The notes below the pieces were generated by a model. The model worked only from the letters and a program-made list of their open reading frames with translations, made no database searches and was not told the DNA's origin. From DASXZH01 sp036502005 (GTDB lineage Bacteria; Armatimonadota; Fimbriimonadia; Fimbriimonadales; Fimbriimonadaceae), in assembly GCA_036502005.1 (NCBI GenBank), contig DASXZH010000050.1, positions 1-38,952 on the forward strand: 38,952 bases of DNA, given 5' to 3'. Both the position numbers and the translations under genes were made by a program. The stretch's first letter is position 1. Every line of letters starts with the position of its first letter. Shown in pieces: positions 33,058-38,952 of this stretch.

Positions 33058-33303
33058 TTCCGTCGCGAAGCTCTGGAGTGCCGGGAGCTTGCTCCCGCTC
33101 AAATCAGGAAGCTTGCTTCCGTGAACACGAAGGGACTGCAGGAATCAGCGGCAAGCATTTTGCTGAAGAAGCGCCCGAAGTTCACCGCCGCTACCGACGA
33201 AGCCAGGGCATTTCTTTTAGCTCAGTTTCGCGTTGTTTACGGAAGCAGGCTTCCTGATTTGAGCGGTAGCAAGCTACGCGCAGTCCAGAGCTTCGCGACG
33301 GAA
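33058..33303. mobile_element. Inverted-repeat element (MITE-like), short copy
   Basis: A 246-base element. The left arm (33058-33126) and right arm (33235-33303) are 69-base inverted repeats with about eight mismatches. Compared with the left arm, the right arm carries a paired change in the inner hairpin (G-C becomes T-A), so the stem is preserved. After the left arm, ACACGAAG and CTGCAGGAATCAGCGGC are shared with the long copy at 31650-32221; the interiors differ after that. It ends eight bases from the MFS stop codon. Bases 32948-33057 before it hold nothing clear. Confidence 0.8.
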
Positions 33304-33310
33304 AGAAAGC

Positions 33311-34594
33311 CTAAACCAGCGTCAATGCGTCCTCGCTCTCCACAACGGCCTCGGCAGGCGCCTGCACCTTGATCGTCGCCCCGCGAAATGCGGGTGAAGC
33401 GAGGGCAACCAGCGAAGCTGCCGTCATGCCAAAGCCCATCACCAGATAGGCGCCAGAAAGTCCAATCTTAAGGATCATCCAGCCGCCGAGCATCATCCCG
33501 ATCGGCATCACGCCCATACGGACCATGTTCAGAACGCTGTTGACTCGGCCCATTAGGGAATCCTCAACTTCGGTCTGAATATAGGTCGTCAACGGGATAT
33601 CGCAGAACGGCACCGCCAGCCCGGCGATAATATTAAAGATCGAATATAGCCAGATGGTCTTGCAGAAAGCCATGGCGGCAACCGCCAGACCCACCGTTCC
33701 CAGCGAGTAGCTGTAACCCAGACCCGCGCGCCGGATGTTGAACCGGCCGACGAACATGCTGGAAATAACGAGCCCCACAAAAAAGGACATCTCCATCACG
33801 CACAGGATCTGCGGCGTTCCTCCGTACCACTGCTTGTTGGCTTCCACGTACACCACAAAAAATGGCGAGATCATGAGGTTCATGAACAGGCTCACAAACA
33901 CGTACACCCGCAGAACGCCGTGCCGTTTGATGTAGCCCAGACCCTGCCGAAACTCCTGCAGCGGGTGCTTGTCCTCGTCGTGCCTTTCGGGCACGAGCTT
34001 GGGCAGCAGCCAAATGTAGGCAGCCGAAAACAGGAACGAGCATGTGTTCACCAAGACGGCGGTGACAAAGAACCAGGTCTTAGAGGCAGCGTAGAGAGCG
34101 CCCATCACCGAAGCCGAAAGAGCAAGCCCGATCAGCGGCATAAAGGTTTGCGCCAAGTTGCTAAGGGCGTTCGCCTTCATGAGCATGTTGTCTGGCACAA
34201 GCCGCGGTATGGCCGCGCTTTTGGCGGGCATAAAGAACACCCGCACGCAGCTCATCAAGAAGGGCGTGACCACCATCGTCCAGGCGGGCGGGCTCGCATC
34301 CAGATAGATTAGAATGCCGAAAGCGATTAGGCATGCCGCCGACGATAAGTCGGAGATCAGCATGATTTTGCGTCTATCGAGTCGATCCGCTAGCACGCCC
34401 GCGTATCCGCCGACAAGCAAGAACGGCAGCGTTTCTGCCGCGCCGACAAAGCCCACCATGGCAGTCGATCCGGTGATCTGCCGGACCATGAACATAAAAA
34501 TCACGTAATAGAACGCGTCGCCAAACTGCGAGACCGCTTGGCCTATAAATAAATTTTTAAACGAACGTATGCTGAGAGCTTCCGTTGGAAACAT
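33311..34594 (-). CDS. MFS exporter, DHA3 (macrolide efflux-like) family
   Basis: A 427-residue protein from the ATG at 34594, which has GGAAGG seven bases upstream; an earlier frame start at 34633 is less likely. About 12 membrane segments are present. The MFS loop motif between segments 2 and 3 is GGYAGVLADRLDRRKIM, and the N-terminus (SIRSFKNLFIGQAVSQFGDAFY) fits the DHA3/MefA-type group. VPDNMLMKANALSNLAQT is also family typical. It should export a drug or metabolite with the proton gradient. Substrate is unknown. No regulator gene is adjacent. Confidence 0.9.
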   Translation of the reverse strand: MFPTEALSIRSFKNLFIGQAVSQFGDAFYYVIFMFMVRQITGSTAMVGFVGAAETLPFLLVGGYAGVLADRLDRRKIMLISDLSSAACLIAFGILIYLDASPPAWTMVVTPFLMSCVRVFFMPAKSAAIPRLVPDNMLMKANALSNLAQTFMPLIGLALSASVMGALYAASKTWFFVTAVLVNTCSFLFSAAYIWLLPKLVPERHDEDKHPLQEFRQGLGYIKRHGVLRVYVFVSLFMNLMISPFFVVYVEANKQWYGGTPQILCVMEMSFFVGLVISSMFVGRFNIRRAGLGYSYSLGTVGLAVAAMAFCKTIWLYSIFNIIAGLAVPFCDIPLTTYIQTEVEDSLMGRVNSVLNMVRMGVMPIGMMLGGWMILKIGLSGAYLVMGFGMTAASLVALASPAFRGATIKVQAPAEAVVESEDALTLV

Positions 34595-34914
34595 ATGAAA
34601 CCTTCCGTGCGTGAGGGGCACCAGTGGGTGCAAGGAGTGCGAGCTGCTTAAGCTGGGATAACCGGGAGGTTAAGCATGACCCGCCCGGAAGTTAAACCTG
34701 TTTCATCAGGCCCTATTATGGGGCGGGAAGGGGTCGGAAGTCAAGGGCTTTTTGGGTGACGGGCGACGAGTGACGTGGGGGTCGGGCGCGACTAACCGTA
34801 GTCTAATTTGTTCTCACTCTGCTGCTGAGGTCATTGCATTGTTTTTTCAATCGCGCTTCGTGGCTGACCATTTTCCCCTCCCTCCCGGTTCGCAAGCTCT
34901 GGACTGCGCCCAAA
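34595..34914. other. Intergenic region before the IS3 element
   Basis: About 320 bases without a gene. It should hold the promoter of the MFS gene. At 34756-34776 are three heptads of the GTGACGA family (GTGACGG, GCGACGA, GTGACGT). At 34895-34909 is AAGCTCTGGACTGCG, identical to part of the 69-bp arm of the element at 33058-33303, preceded by CTCCCTCCCGGTTCG, which resembles the 46-bp inverted-repeat family. The IS therefore inserted into an existing patchwork of repeats. Confidence 0.55.
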
Positions 34915-34951
34915 TTTGTAGACACCTCGTCATCAAAAACGAGGAATACAT

Positions 34952-35260
34952 ATGCCACGAAATCACGATCGAGAGTTGAAGCTCTCACTGTGCCGACGAA
35001 TCAAAGCTGGAGAGCTGTCAAGGACCAAGGCTGCGCGGGACCAGAGCATTTCAGCAACAATGCTTGGCCGTTGGCTCCTGCAGTACGAGGCCCACGGCGA
35101 AAACGCCTTCCAGGGGCAGGCTTGGCGGGCGGCTGCCATGACAGCGGCCCAGCGCATCGAGCAACTCGAGGAGGAACTGCGGCTCTCTCGTCTGGAAACG
35201 GCTCTCGCGCGGCAAATGCTCGCGAAAAAAAAGTCTCCCATGCAGAGCGAGCCAGAATGA
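34952..35260 (+). CDS. IS3-family OrfA (helix-turn-helix protein)
   Basis: A 102-residue protein. The N-terminal HTH (LKLSLCRRIKAGELSRTKAARDQSISATMLGRWL) binds the IS ends, and a leucine-zipper-like helix (RIEQLEEELRLSRLETALARQML) supports dimer formation. Near its end lies the run of eight A at 35225-35232, read as AAA AAA AAG, where a -1 slip joins it to OrfB. Its TGA overlaps the OrfB ATG (ATGA). Confidence 0.92.
   Translation: MPRNHDRELKLSLCRRIKAGELSRTKAARDQSISATMLGRWLLQYEAHGENAFQGQAWRAAAMTAAQRIEQLEEELRLSRLETALARQMLAKKKSPMQSEPE
35227..35233 (+). promoter_or_regulatory. Programmed -1 frameshift site (A AAA AAG)
   Basis: The heptamer A AAA AAG lies in the OrfA frame, and the -1 frame continues into OrfB without a stop. 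This is the standard IS3-family arrangement for making the OrfAB transposase. I could not model the downstream structure that normally stimulates it. Confidence 0.85.
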
Positions 35261-36078
35261 TTCGTGAGCGAGGAGACGAGTTCAAAGAGCTCTCCTTGGA
35301 GCGTTGCGCCCGCGCCTGCGGAGTCCAGCGTTCATCGCTGTACCGCAGGGGCTTGCCGGACAAAGACGTTGCATTGGTGCGTAAAATCCGCAAGCTGCAC
35401 GAACGTTTCCCTTGCTACGGATACAGGCGGGTGGCAGCGGAGCTTGGGCTAAGCCCGAAGCTTGTGCGGGGCGTCATGAAGCGCAACGAGCTTTATGCAA
35501 GGCGCCGTAGGTCCAAGCATCACGCCAAGCCTGCAGCTGAGGTTCCTCCAAATGCAAACCTGCTCCCGTATCTGCACGTTGCCGGCCCCGGCCGCGTGTT
35601 CGCAGCGGATGTGACCTTCATTCGCCTTCTGGGAGGCTGCTTTTGCTACGTAGCGAGCGTGCTCGATGTGTTCACCAGGCAGATCGTTGGTTGGGCAATC
35701 TCAAGTCGAAATGATACGCTGCTAACCAAGGATGCGCTCACAGCCTTGCTCATTAGCAGATCCCTTAAGCCTTGCTGGGTTCATCACTCGGACCGAGGAT
35801 CTAACTACACTGCAGATGCCTTCCAGGAACTAGTTGCAAGCTGCAATGGACTCCTCAGCTACTCAGACAAAGGAAGCCCTACGCAAAACGCCTACATCGA
35901 GTCCTTTTTCAAAACATTCAAGCTTGAGGAAGCGGGTTATGAACCCTACAGCAATATTCAGGAAGCTAAACTTTGCGTTGATATCTACCTCCACATATAC
36001 AATCAGGAAAGACTTCACTCTTCATTAGGATACAAATCCCCTGACCAGTTCTACCGAGAGGCTGTTAGTGTCTCTTAA
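35257..36078 (+). CDS. IS3-family OrfB (DDE transposase)
   Basis: A 273-residue protein from the ATG at 35257, or the C-terminal part of a fused OrfAB made by -1 frameshifting at 35227-35233. An HTH_21-like region (FPCYGYRRVAAELGL) is followed by the integrase core. D118 (FAADVTF), D179 (HSDRGSNY) and E215 (AYIESFFKTFK) form the DDE triad, with exactly 35 residues between the last two. RLHSSLGYKSPDQF is the usual C-terminus. It cuts and joins the IS ends. The open frame further upstream to 34834 is only a frame extension. Confidence 0.94.
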   Translation: MIRERGDEFKELSLERCARACGVQRSSLYRRGLPDKDVALVRKIRKLHERFPCYGYRRVAAELGLSPKLVRGVMKRNELYARRRRSKHHAKPAAEVPPNANLLPYLHVAGPGRVFAADVTFIRLLGGCFCYVASVLDVFTRQIVGWAISSRNDTLLTKDALTALLISRSLKPCWVHHSDRGSNYTADAFQELVASCNGLLSYSDKGSPTQNAYIESFFKTFKLEEAGYEPYSNIQEAKLCVDIYLHIYNQERLHSSLGYKSPDQFYREAVSVS

Positions 36079-36103
36079 CAACTTATCAATAGGTGCCTAC
36101 AAA

Positions 36104-36696
36104 AAAGGGCTCACTCCACTCACCGACCTCCCTCGCGGAGGAGAGAGGTTTGGGTTTTCAGGCTCTCAAAGTTTGGCTTTTCCAGCAAAGCTTTACCGCG
36201 CAACGATCTCTGCTCCAGAAAGACGACTTCGTTCTGACAGCTCGGAGCGCCCAGCGAATATATGCTGCCGAACCTCGCTTTGCGCTCTTTGGAGTTTGGC
36301 CTTCGTGTTTGGTACAAGCTAAACGTGGAGGACCTAACCGAAAAGCCGGCAATCACCCTCGCCCGTCTTCCTAAACATACTCGGGGAGAGGATCCGAGCG
36401 AGCTTGTTCTGAAGTTTCCTTCCTCCATCCGAAATCCCGGTGAGGAAAAGAAAAAGCAATTCATCAATGTTGCGTGCCAATACGTTCCCAGGCACCTGGG
36501 GAAACGGCTAATCTTTTTGCAGTTGAACGGTTTGGATTATATTCCGCTTGAAAATCTAATGGCCGCGCGCGGAGTAGAACCCGCGCCGGATCGATAGACA
36601 GGACTAATCGGTGGCATTTCCAGGCAAAATTGCCAGCCTTCATGAGCCGAATGAAGCGGTCCGCTAGGTTCGCCGTACACTCAATAAGGGGACTCA
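36104..36696. other. Intergenic region after the IS3 element
   Basis: It opens with GGGCTCACTCC, ACTCACCGACCTCCC and GAGGAGAGAGG, resembling the arms at 24204-24378 and continuing the repeat cut by the IS. A frame at 36262-36597 (111 codons) is probably not a gene. Just before the collagen-like gene, TACACT (36675-36680) may be a -10 box, and AAGGGGA before the ATG is a good ribosome binding site. Confidence 0.45.
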
Positions 36697-37605
36697 ATGT
36701 TTCAAACACTTATAAAGAAAAGAATCTCGATTATCGCGATGTTGTTATCGCTCACACTTGTCGCCGTCGCTGGTGGCGACGACCGCGGACCGATCAAGGA
36801 ATTAGTCGCTGGGCAGGGCCTCTCTGGCGGCGGCAAGGGTCGCAAGGTCACCATTTCGGTGGCAAATGGCGGCATAACGGCAGCGATGTTGGCTCCGGGA
36901 TTGAAGGCCTCACTCATTGGGCCAAGAGGACCGGCGGGTCCCCAAGGACCAGCCGGAGCGAGAGGAGCAGTTGGGCCGGCAGGACCCCAGGGACCGGCAG
37001 GCGCTAAGGGTGCTCAAGGATTGCCGGGAGCAACCGGACCACAAGGGCCTAAAGGCGCGACCGGGCTCCAGGGTCCTCCGGGGCCGGCTGGGACACAACC
37101 GATCATCTATGGCACGTTTTCGCTTGCAGGCACTCCTCAGACCACAATCGACGGGACGGCTTACGGAATTTTCTGGCTCGTTACAGGAAATGTCTACGAC
37201 TACCAAGTACCGGTAATCCTAAAGACATGGACGTTCACGACTTCGAGCCCAGTAGTGGTGCGAATAGATTCCTTTTTTAACGATAATGATAATCCCGGGG
37301 GAGGCTATTTCAACAATCCAGACGGTTCGCAAGTTTCTGCGGCTGGAAGCGCATTTATTACGGATAGCACAGGAAACGTGATCGTCGCGAACGGTGGCTT
37401 AGCAGGGCTGGTTTCAACGGATAGTATCTACACGCAAGAGCTTCACGGAAACGTTTTGCAACTGCCAACGGGAACCTACACGATACACGCGGGAATTCGC
37501 GCATGGTACTACGATCTACCTTCTCAGACTTACTCGTCAACAATAGATCTCACTCCTTATCCGGCCTTTGTTCACGTTGAGGTAATACCAGCGGTTTCGC
37601 CCTGA
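36697..37605 (+). CDS. Secreted collagen-like protein
   Basis: A 302-residue protein with an N-terminal hydrophobic segment (about 9-25, RISIIAMLLSLTLVAVA) acting as signal peptide. Residues 31-72 (GQGLSGGGKGRKVTISVANGGI) resemble the lead-in domains found before bacterial collagen-like and tail-fibre stalks. Residues 75-131 are 19 perfect Gly-X-Y triplets, many GPA and GPQ, predicting a short triple helix and a trimeric protein. The C-terminal part (about 135-302) is beta-rich and unassigned, probably a head domain. It is likely displayed at the surface. REP-like repeats begin directly after the stop. Confidence 0.85.
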   Translation: MFQTLIKKRISIIAMLLSLTLVAVAGGDDRGPIKELVAGQGLSGGGKGRKVTISVANGGITAAMLAPGLKASLIGPRGPAGPQGPAGARGAVGPAGPQGPAGAKGAQGLPGATGPQGPKGATGLQGPPGPAGTQPIIYGTFSLAGTPQTTIDGTAYGIFWLVTGNVYDYQVPVILKTWTFTTSSPVVVRIDSFFNDNDNPGGGYFNNPDGSQVSAAGSAFITDSTGNVIVANGGLAGLVSTDSIYTQELHGNVLQLPTGTYTIHAGIRAWYYDLPSQTYSSTIDLTPYPAFVHVEVIPAVSP

Positions 37606-37617
37606 TAGCGCCGGGTT

Positions 37618-37721
37618 CGATGCGGAAGGCATCACAGGTATTAGCCCGGGGTTGAGCGGAATTGGCTACGTGAAACGAAGGCCAACAAGCGATACCCCGG
37701 GAAAGGACGCATAAGCTTATA
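37618..37721. repeat. REP-like palindromic repeat, copy 1
   Basis: GATGCGGAAGGCATC is a near-perfect hairpin. It is followed by AGCCCGGGGTTGAGCG and, some 45 bases later, GCGATACCCCGGG, which pair (CCCGGGGT with ACCCCGGG) to close a large stem. The second copy is at 38851-38952 with roughly 80 percent identity. It starts 12 bases after the collagen-like stop. REP-type elements of this kind are common in environmental bacteria. Confidence 0.75.
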
Positions 37722-37784
37722 ATCGGTGGAGGATTTGATCAAGCCACTTGTGGCTTTTATCAAACCCTCCACCGGTAGATTAAA
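37722..37784. repeat. Long imperfect hairpin
   Basis: GGTGGAGGATTTGATCAAGCCAC pairs with GTGGCTT, TATCAAA and CCCTCCACCGG across a TT loop, giving a stem of about 25 pairs with two small bulges. There is no T-run, so it is not a standard terminator. It directly follows REP copy 1. Confidence 0.7.
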
Positions 37785-38113
37785 AATGTCCGGCAACCGG
37801 CAGTGTCGCCCCATTGCGGTGCTGGCGCACTCGGCTGGGGCTCAACTGACCGGCTAAGCTCTTATAACCCCTCCGGGGTACGGCTTTTAATATTCGAGGG
37901 TTGATGTCAAAACATTGACCTCGCCCATGTTGTGCACCCATGTTGGAATCGGCTCTTGAAATCCAAAGTTCACTTACTCGCCGAAGCCTCCGGGCCGTCA
38001 GAGCCTCTGCGTGAAATTCATGAAATGCCAGATTTTTTCAAATAAGGAATCCTTCTCGCCGCACCCGAGACAGTAGCCGCAGATTCATATCGTTTTCGGC
38101 ATATCATAAAGGT
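37785..38113. other. Palindrome-rich intergenic region
   Basis: No gene. It contains short palindromes, including CCGGCAACCGG near 37790, ACCGGCTAAGC near 37850 and ACCCC-TCC-GGGGT near 37867, in the style of dispersed intergenic repeats. Just before the next gene, TATCAT at 38102-38107 is six bases from its ATG. Confidence 0.5.
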
Positions 38114-38842
38114 ATGCCCGCCCGAAAGAAGACTCCATGGGTTCAAGTCTTAATAGTGTTCGTCTCGCTGCTGGTGATAGGGATTGTATTATTTCCCGTC
38201 CTGGCTCAGCGCAAAACATCTGGGCCAAATCCAAGCCTCTCTAACCTAAAACAAGTAGATCTCGGCATCATGATGTTTGCCAACGACTACAACGATTCAA
38301 CCCCAGACATGCACGACGAGGCCACTTTCCAACGGATGGTCATCCCATATGTTAAGAACAAATCGGTTTTTACCGACCCGGTGGATAATCGGCTTTTTCA
38401 GTTGAACGATAAGCTGTCCCACGTAGATCTTTCCAAGCTGAAACACCCGGACGCAACAATTCTTATCTTCGGATCGGCCAACGATACAGGTGGGCGATTT
38501 GTAGGCTATGCAGATGGCCATGCAACGATCCTTCAGGAAAAGGATTTCTTGCTCCTGCTTCAAAACACGCAGAAGCTACCACCCGTCCTTGGCCCGATGG
38601 TTGGCAACTGGAGATTCTCACGCGGTGAACTCGACCTACAGAAGGACGGTAGGGCAGAATTAGTGAGTTACTCAGGGCCTAATGGTTTGGCAAAGTGGAG
38701 CAACGACGATTGGTTTTCGGCATTTGGTCCCAAGAAGCCGAACATCGAAGGCAAAGTGACGTGGAACTCCATCAATGAGTTCACATTGGACGGTCCAGGA
38801 GTGCAGCTTGTCTTTGATCGCTTACCCGAACAAACAAAGTGA
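38114..38842 (+). CDS. Pilin-like protein without prepilin motif
   Basis: A 242-residue protein. One membrane segment (about 9-29, WVQVLIVFVSLLVIGIVLFPV) runs into LFPVLAQRKT and SNLKQVDLGIMMFANDYND, the body of the Armatimonadota pseudopilin families, and later FVGYADGHATIL matches their DGH segment. The GFTLIE cleavage motif is missing, replaced by MPARKKTPW. It may be a membrane-anchored relative that is not cleaved or polymerised. The C-terminal 80 residues (from about 160) look like an added small beta domain (VGNWRFSRGELDLQKDGRAEL). TATCAT lies six bases before the ATG. Confidence 0.8.
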   Translation: MPARKKTPWVQVLIVFVSLLVIGIVLFPVLAQRKTSGPNPSLSNLKQVDLGIMMFANDYNDSTPDMHDEATFQRMVIPYVKNKSVFTDPVDNRLFQLNDKLSHVDLSKLKHPDATILIFGSANDTGGRFVGYADGHATILQEKDFLLLLQNTQKLPPVLGPMVGNWRFSRGELDLQKDGRAELVSYSGPNGLAKWSNDDWFSAFGPKKPNIEGKVTWNSINEFTLDGPGVQLVFDRLPEQTK

Positions 38843-38850
38843 GGGATTCC

Positions 38851-38952
38851 CGATGCCGAAGGCATCACAGATGTTAGCCCGGGGTTGAGCGAAGTTGGCG
38901 AAGTGAAACGAGGGCCCTACGAGCGATACCCCGGGTAAGGTGCGCAAACTAT
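38851..38952. repeat. REP-like palindromic repeat, copy 2 (runs off window)
   Basis: GATGCCGAAGGCATC forms a perfect hairpin, followed by TTAGCCCGGGGTTGAGCG and GCGATACCCCGGG, as in copy 1 at 37618-37721. It starts nine bases after the preceding stop codon and continues to the window edge. Confidence 0.8.

Larger units (their letters stand above)
34915..36103 (+). mobile_element. IS3-family insertion sequence, complete
   Basis: About 1190 bases. The ends pair as TTTGTAGACACCT (left) and, read inward on the other strand, TTTGTAGGCACCT (right), one mismatch in 13. A three-base duplication AAA (34912-34914 and 36104-36106) is likely but lies in A-rich sequence. It carries overlapping orfA and orfB with the IS3-type A AAA AAG slippery site. 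All three catalytic residues are present and no stop or frame break interrupts either gene, so it looks functional and recently acquired. Confidence 0.88.

Noticed and set aside
34618..34735. Possible tRNA or riboswitch before the MFS gene
   Set aside because: No cloverleaf pairing or T-loop sequence could be made, and no known riboswitch core was recognised.
34834..35256. Upstream part of the OrfB frame
   Set aside because: It overlaps the IS end and OrfA in another frame; OrfB is reached by frameshift or from the ATG at 35257.
36262..36597. Open frame of 111 codons before the collagen-like gene
   Set aside because: No motif, no ribosome binding site, and it begins in repeat-derived sequence.

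Overview
The window reads as chromosomal DNA of moderate to slightly high GC from a free-living bacterium, most likely Armatimonadota (Fimbriimonas-like). The best clue is the prepilin-like protein at 32249-32944. Its N-terminus runs GFTLIELLVV, then ILFPVFAQAK, then SNLKQLG, a signature I associate with the very abundant pseudopilin families of that phylum. A degenerate relative lies at 38114-38842. No rRNA, tRNA or CRISPR array was seen. The phylum call is an inference.

Layout. 1-1993: a double-CxxC protein of unknown function and a long gene-poor stretch. 1994-9047: a secreted HEAT-like protein, a secreted GH27 alpha-galactosidase and a very large secreted GH38-type alpha-mannosidase, the last two convergent with overlapping stops. 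9222-14215: a membrane protein, then a leftward operon of LCP protein, sugar ABC ATPase, ABC permease and small lipoprotein, with a hicBA toxin-antitoxin pair embedded in opposite orientation between ATPase and permease. 14352-16342: a secreted protein and a VapBC45-like toxin-antitoxin operon. 16523-19031: the fatty acid/phospholipid operon yceD-plsX-fabH, without rpmF. 19032-21060: a repeat-rich island holding an RlaP-type nucleotidyltransferase and a divergent GxxExxY (PD-(D/E)XK-like) protein. 21061-24040: TyrA-like dehydrogenase, secreted protein, MATE-like transporter. 24500-27183: a KaiC-like ATPase and histidine kinase operon. 27552-31410: a DUF1003 protein and rpsO-pnp with an intrinsic terminator. 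31411-34594: a prepilin-like gene bracketed by two copies of an inverted-repeat element, and an MFS exporter. 34915-36103: an intact IS3-family insertion sequence with a programmed frameshift site. 36697-38952: a collagen-like secreted protein and a pilin-like protein lacking the prepilin motif, set among palindromic repeats.

The genes are mostly independent units. The secreted glycosidases and the sugar ABC operon suggest polysaccharide use, and a similar palindromic site lies upstream of both the GH38 gene and the LCP-ABC operon. The KaiC-like/kinase pair is a signalling operon, and two toxin-antitoxin modules are present.

The window is unusually rich in intergenic repeats: CACAGAG-armed elements, a 69-bp inverted-repeat family, a perfect 46-bp inverted repeat, a GTGACGA heptad family and REP-like palindromes. 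The strongest candidate for something new is the RlaP/GxxExxY gene pair, which sits between what look like the two halves of one CACAGAG element. A second is a recurring TANNNT box 6-7 nt before start codons, suggesting leaderless mRNAs.
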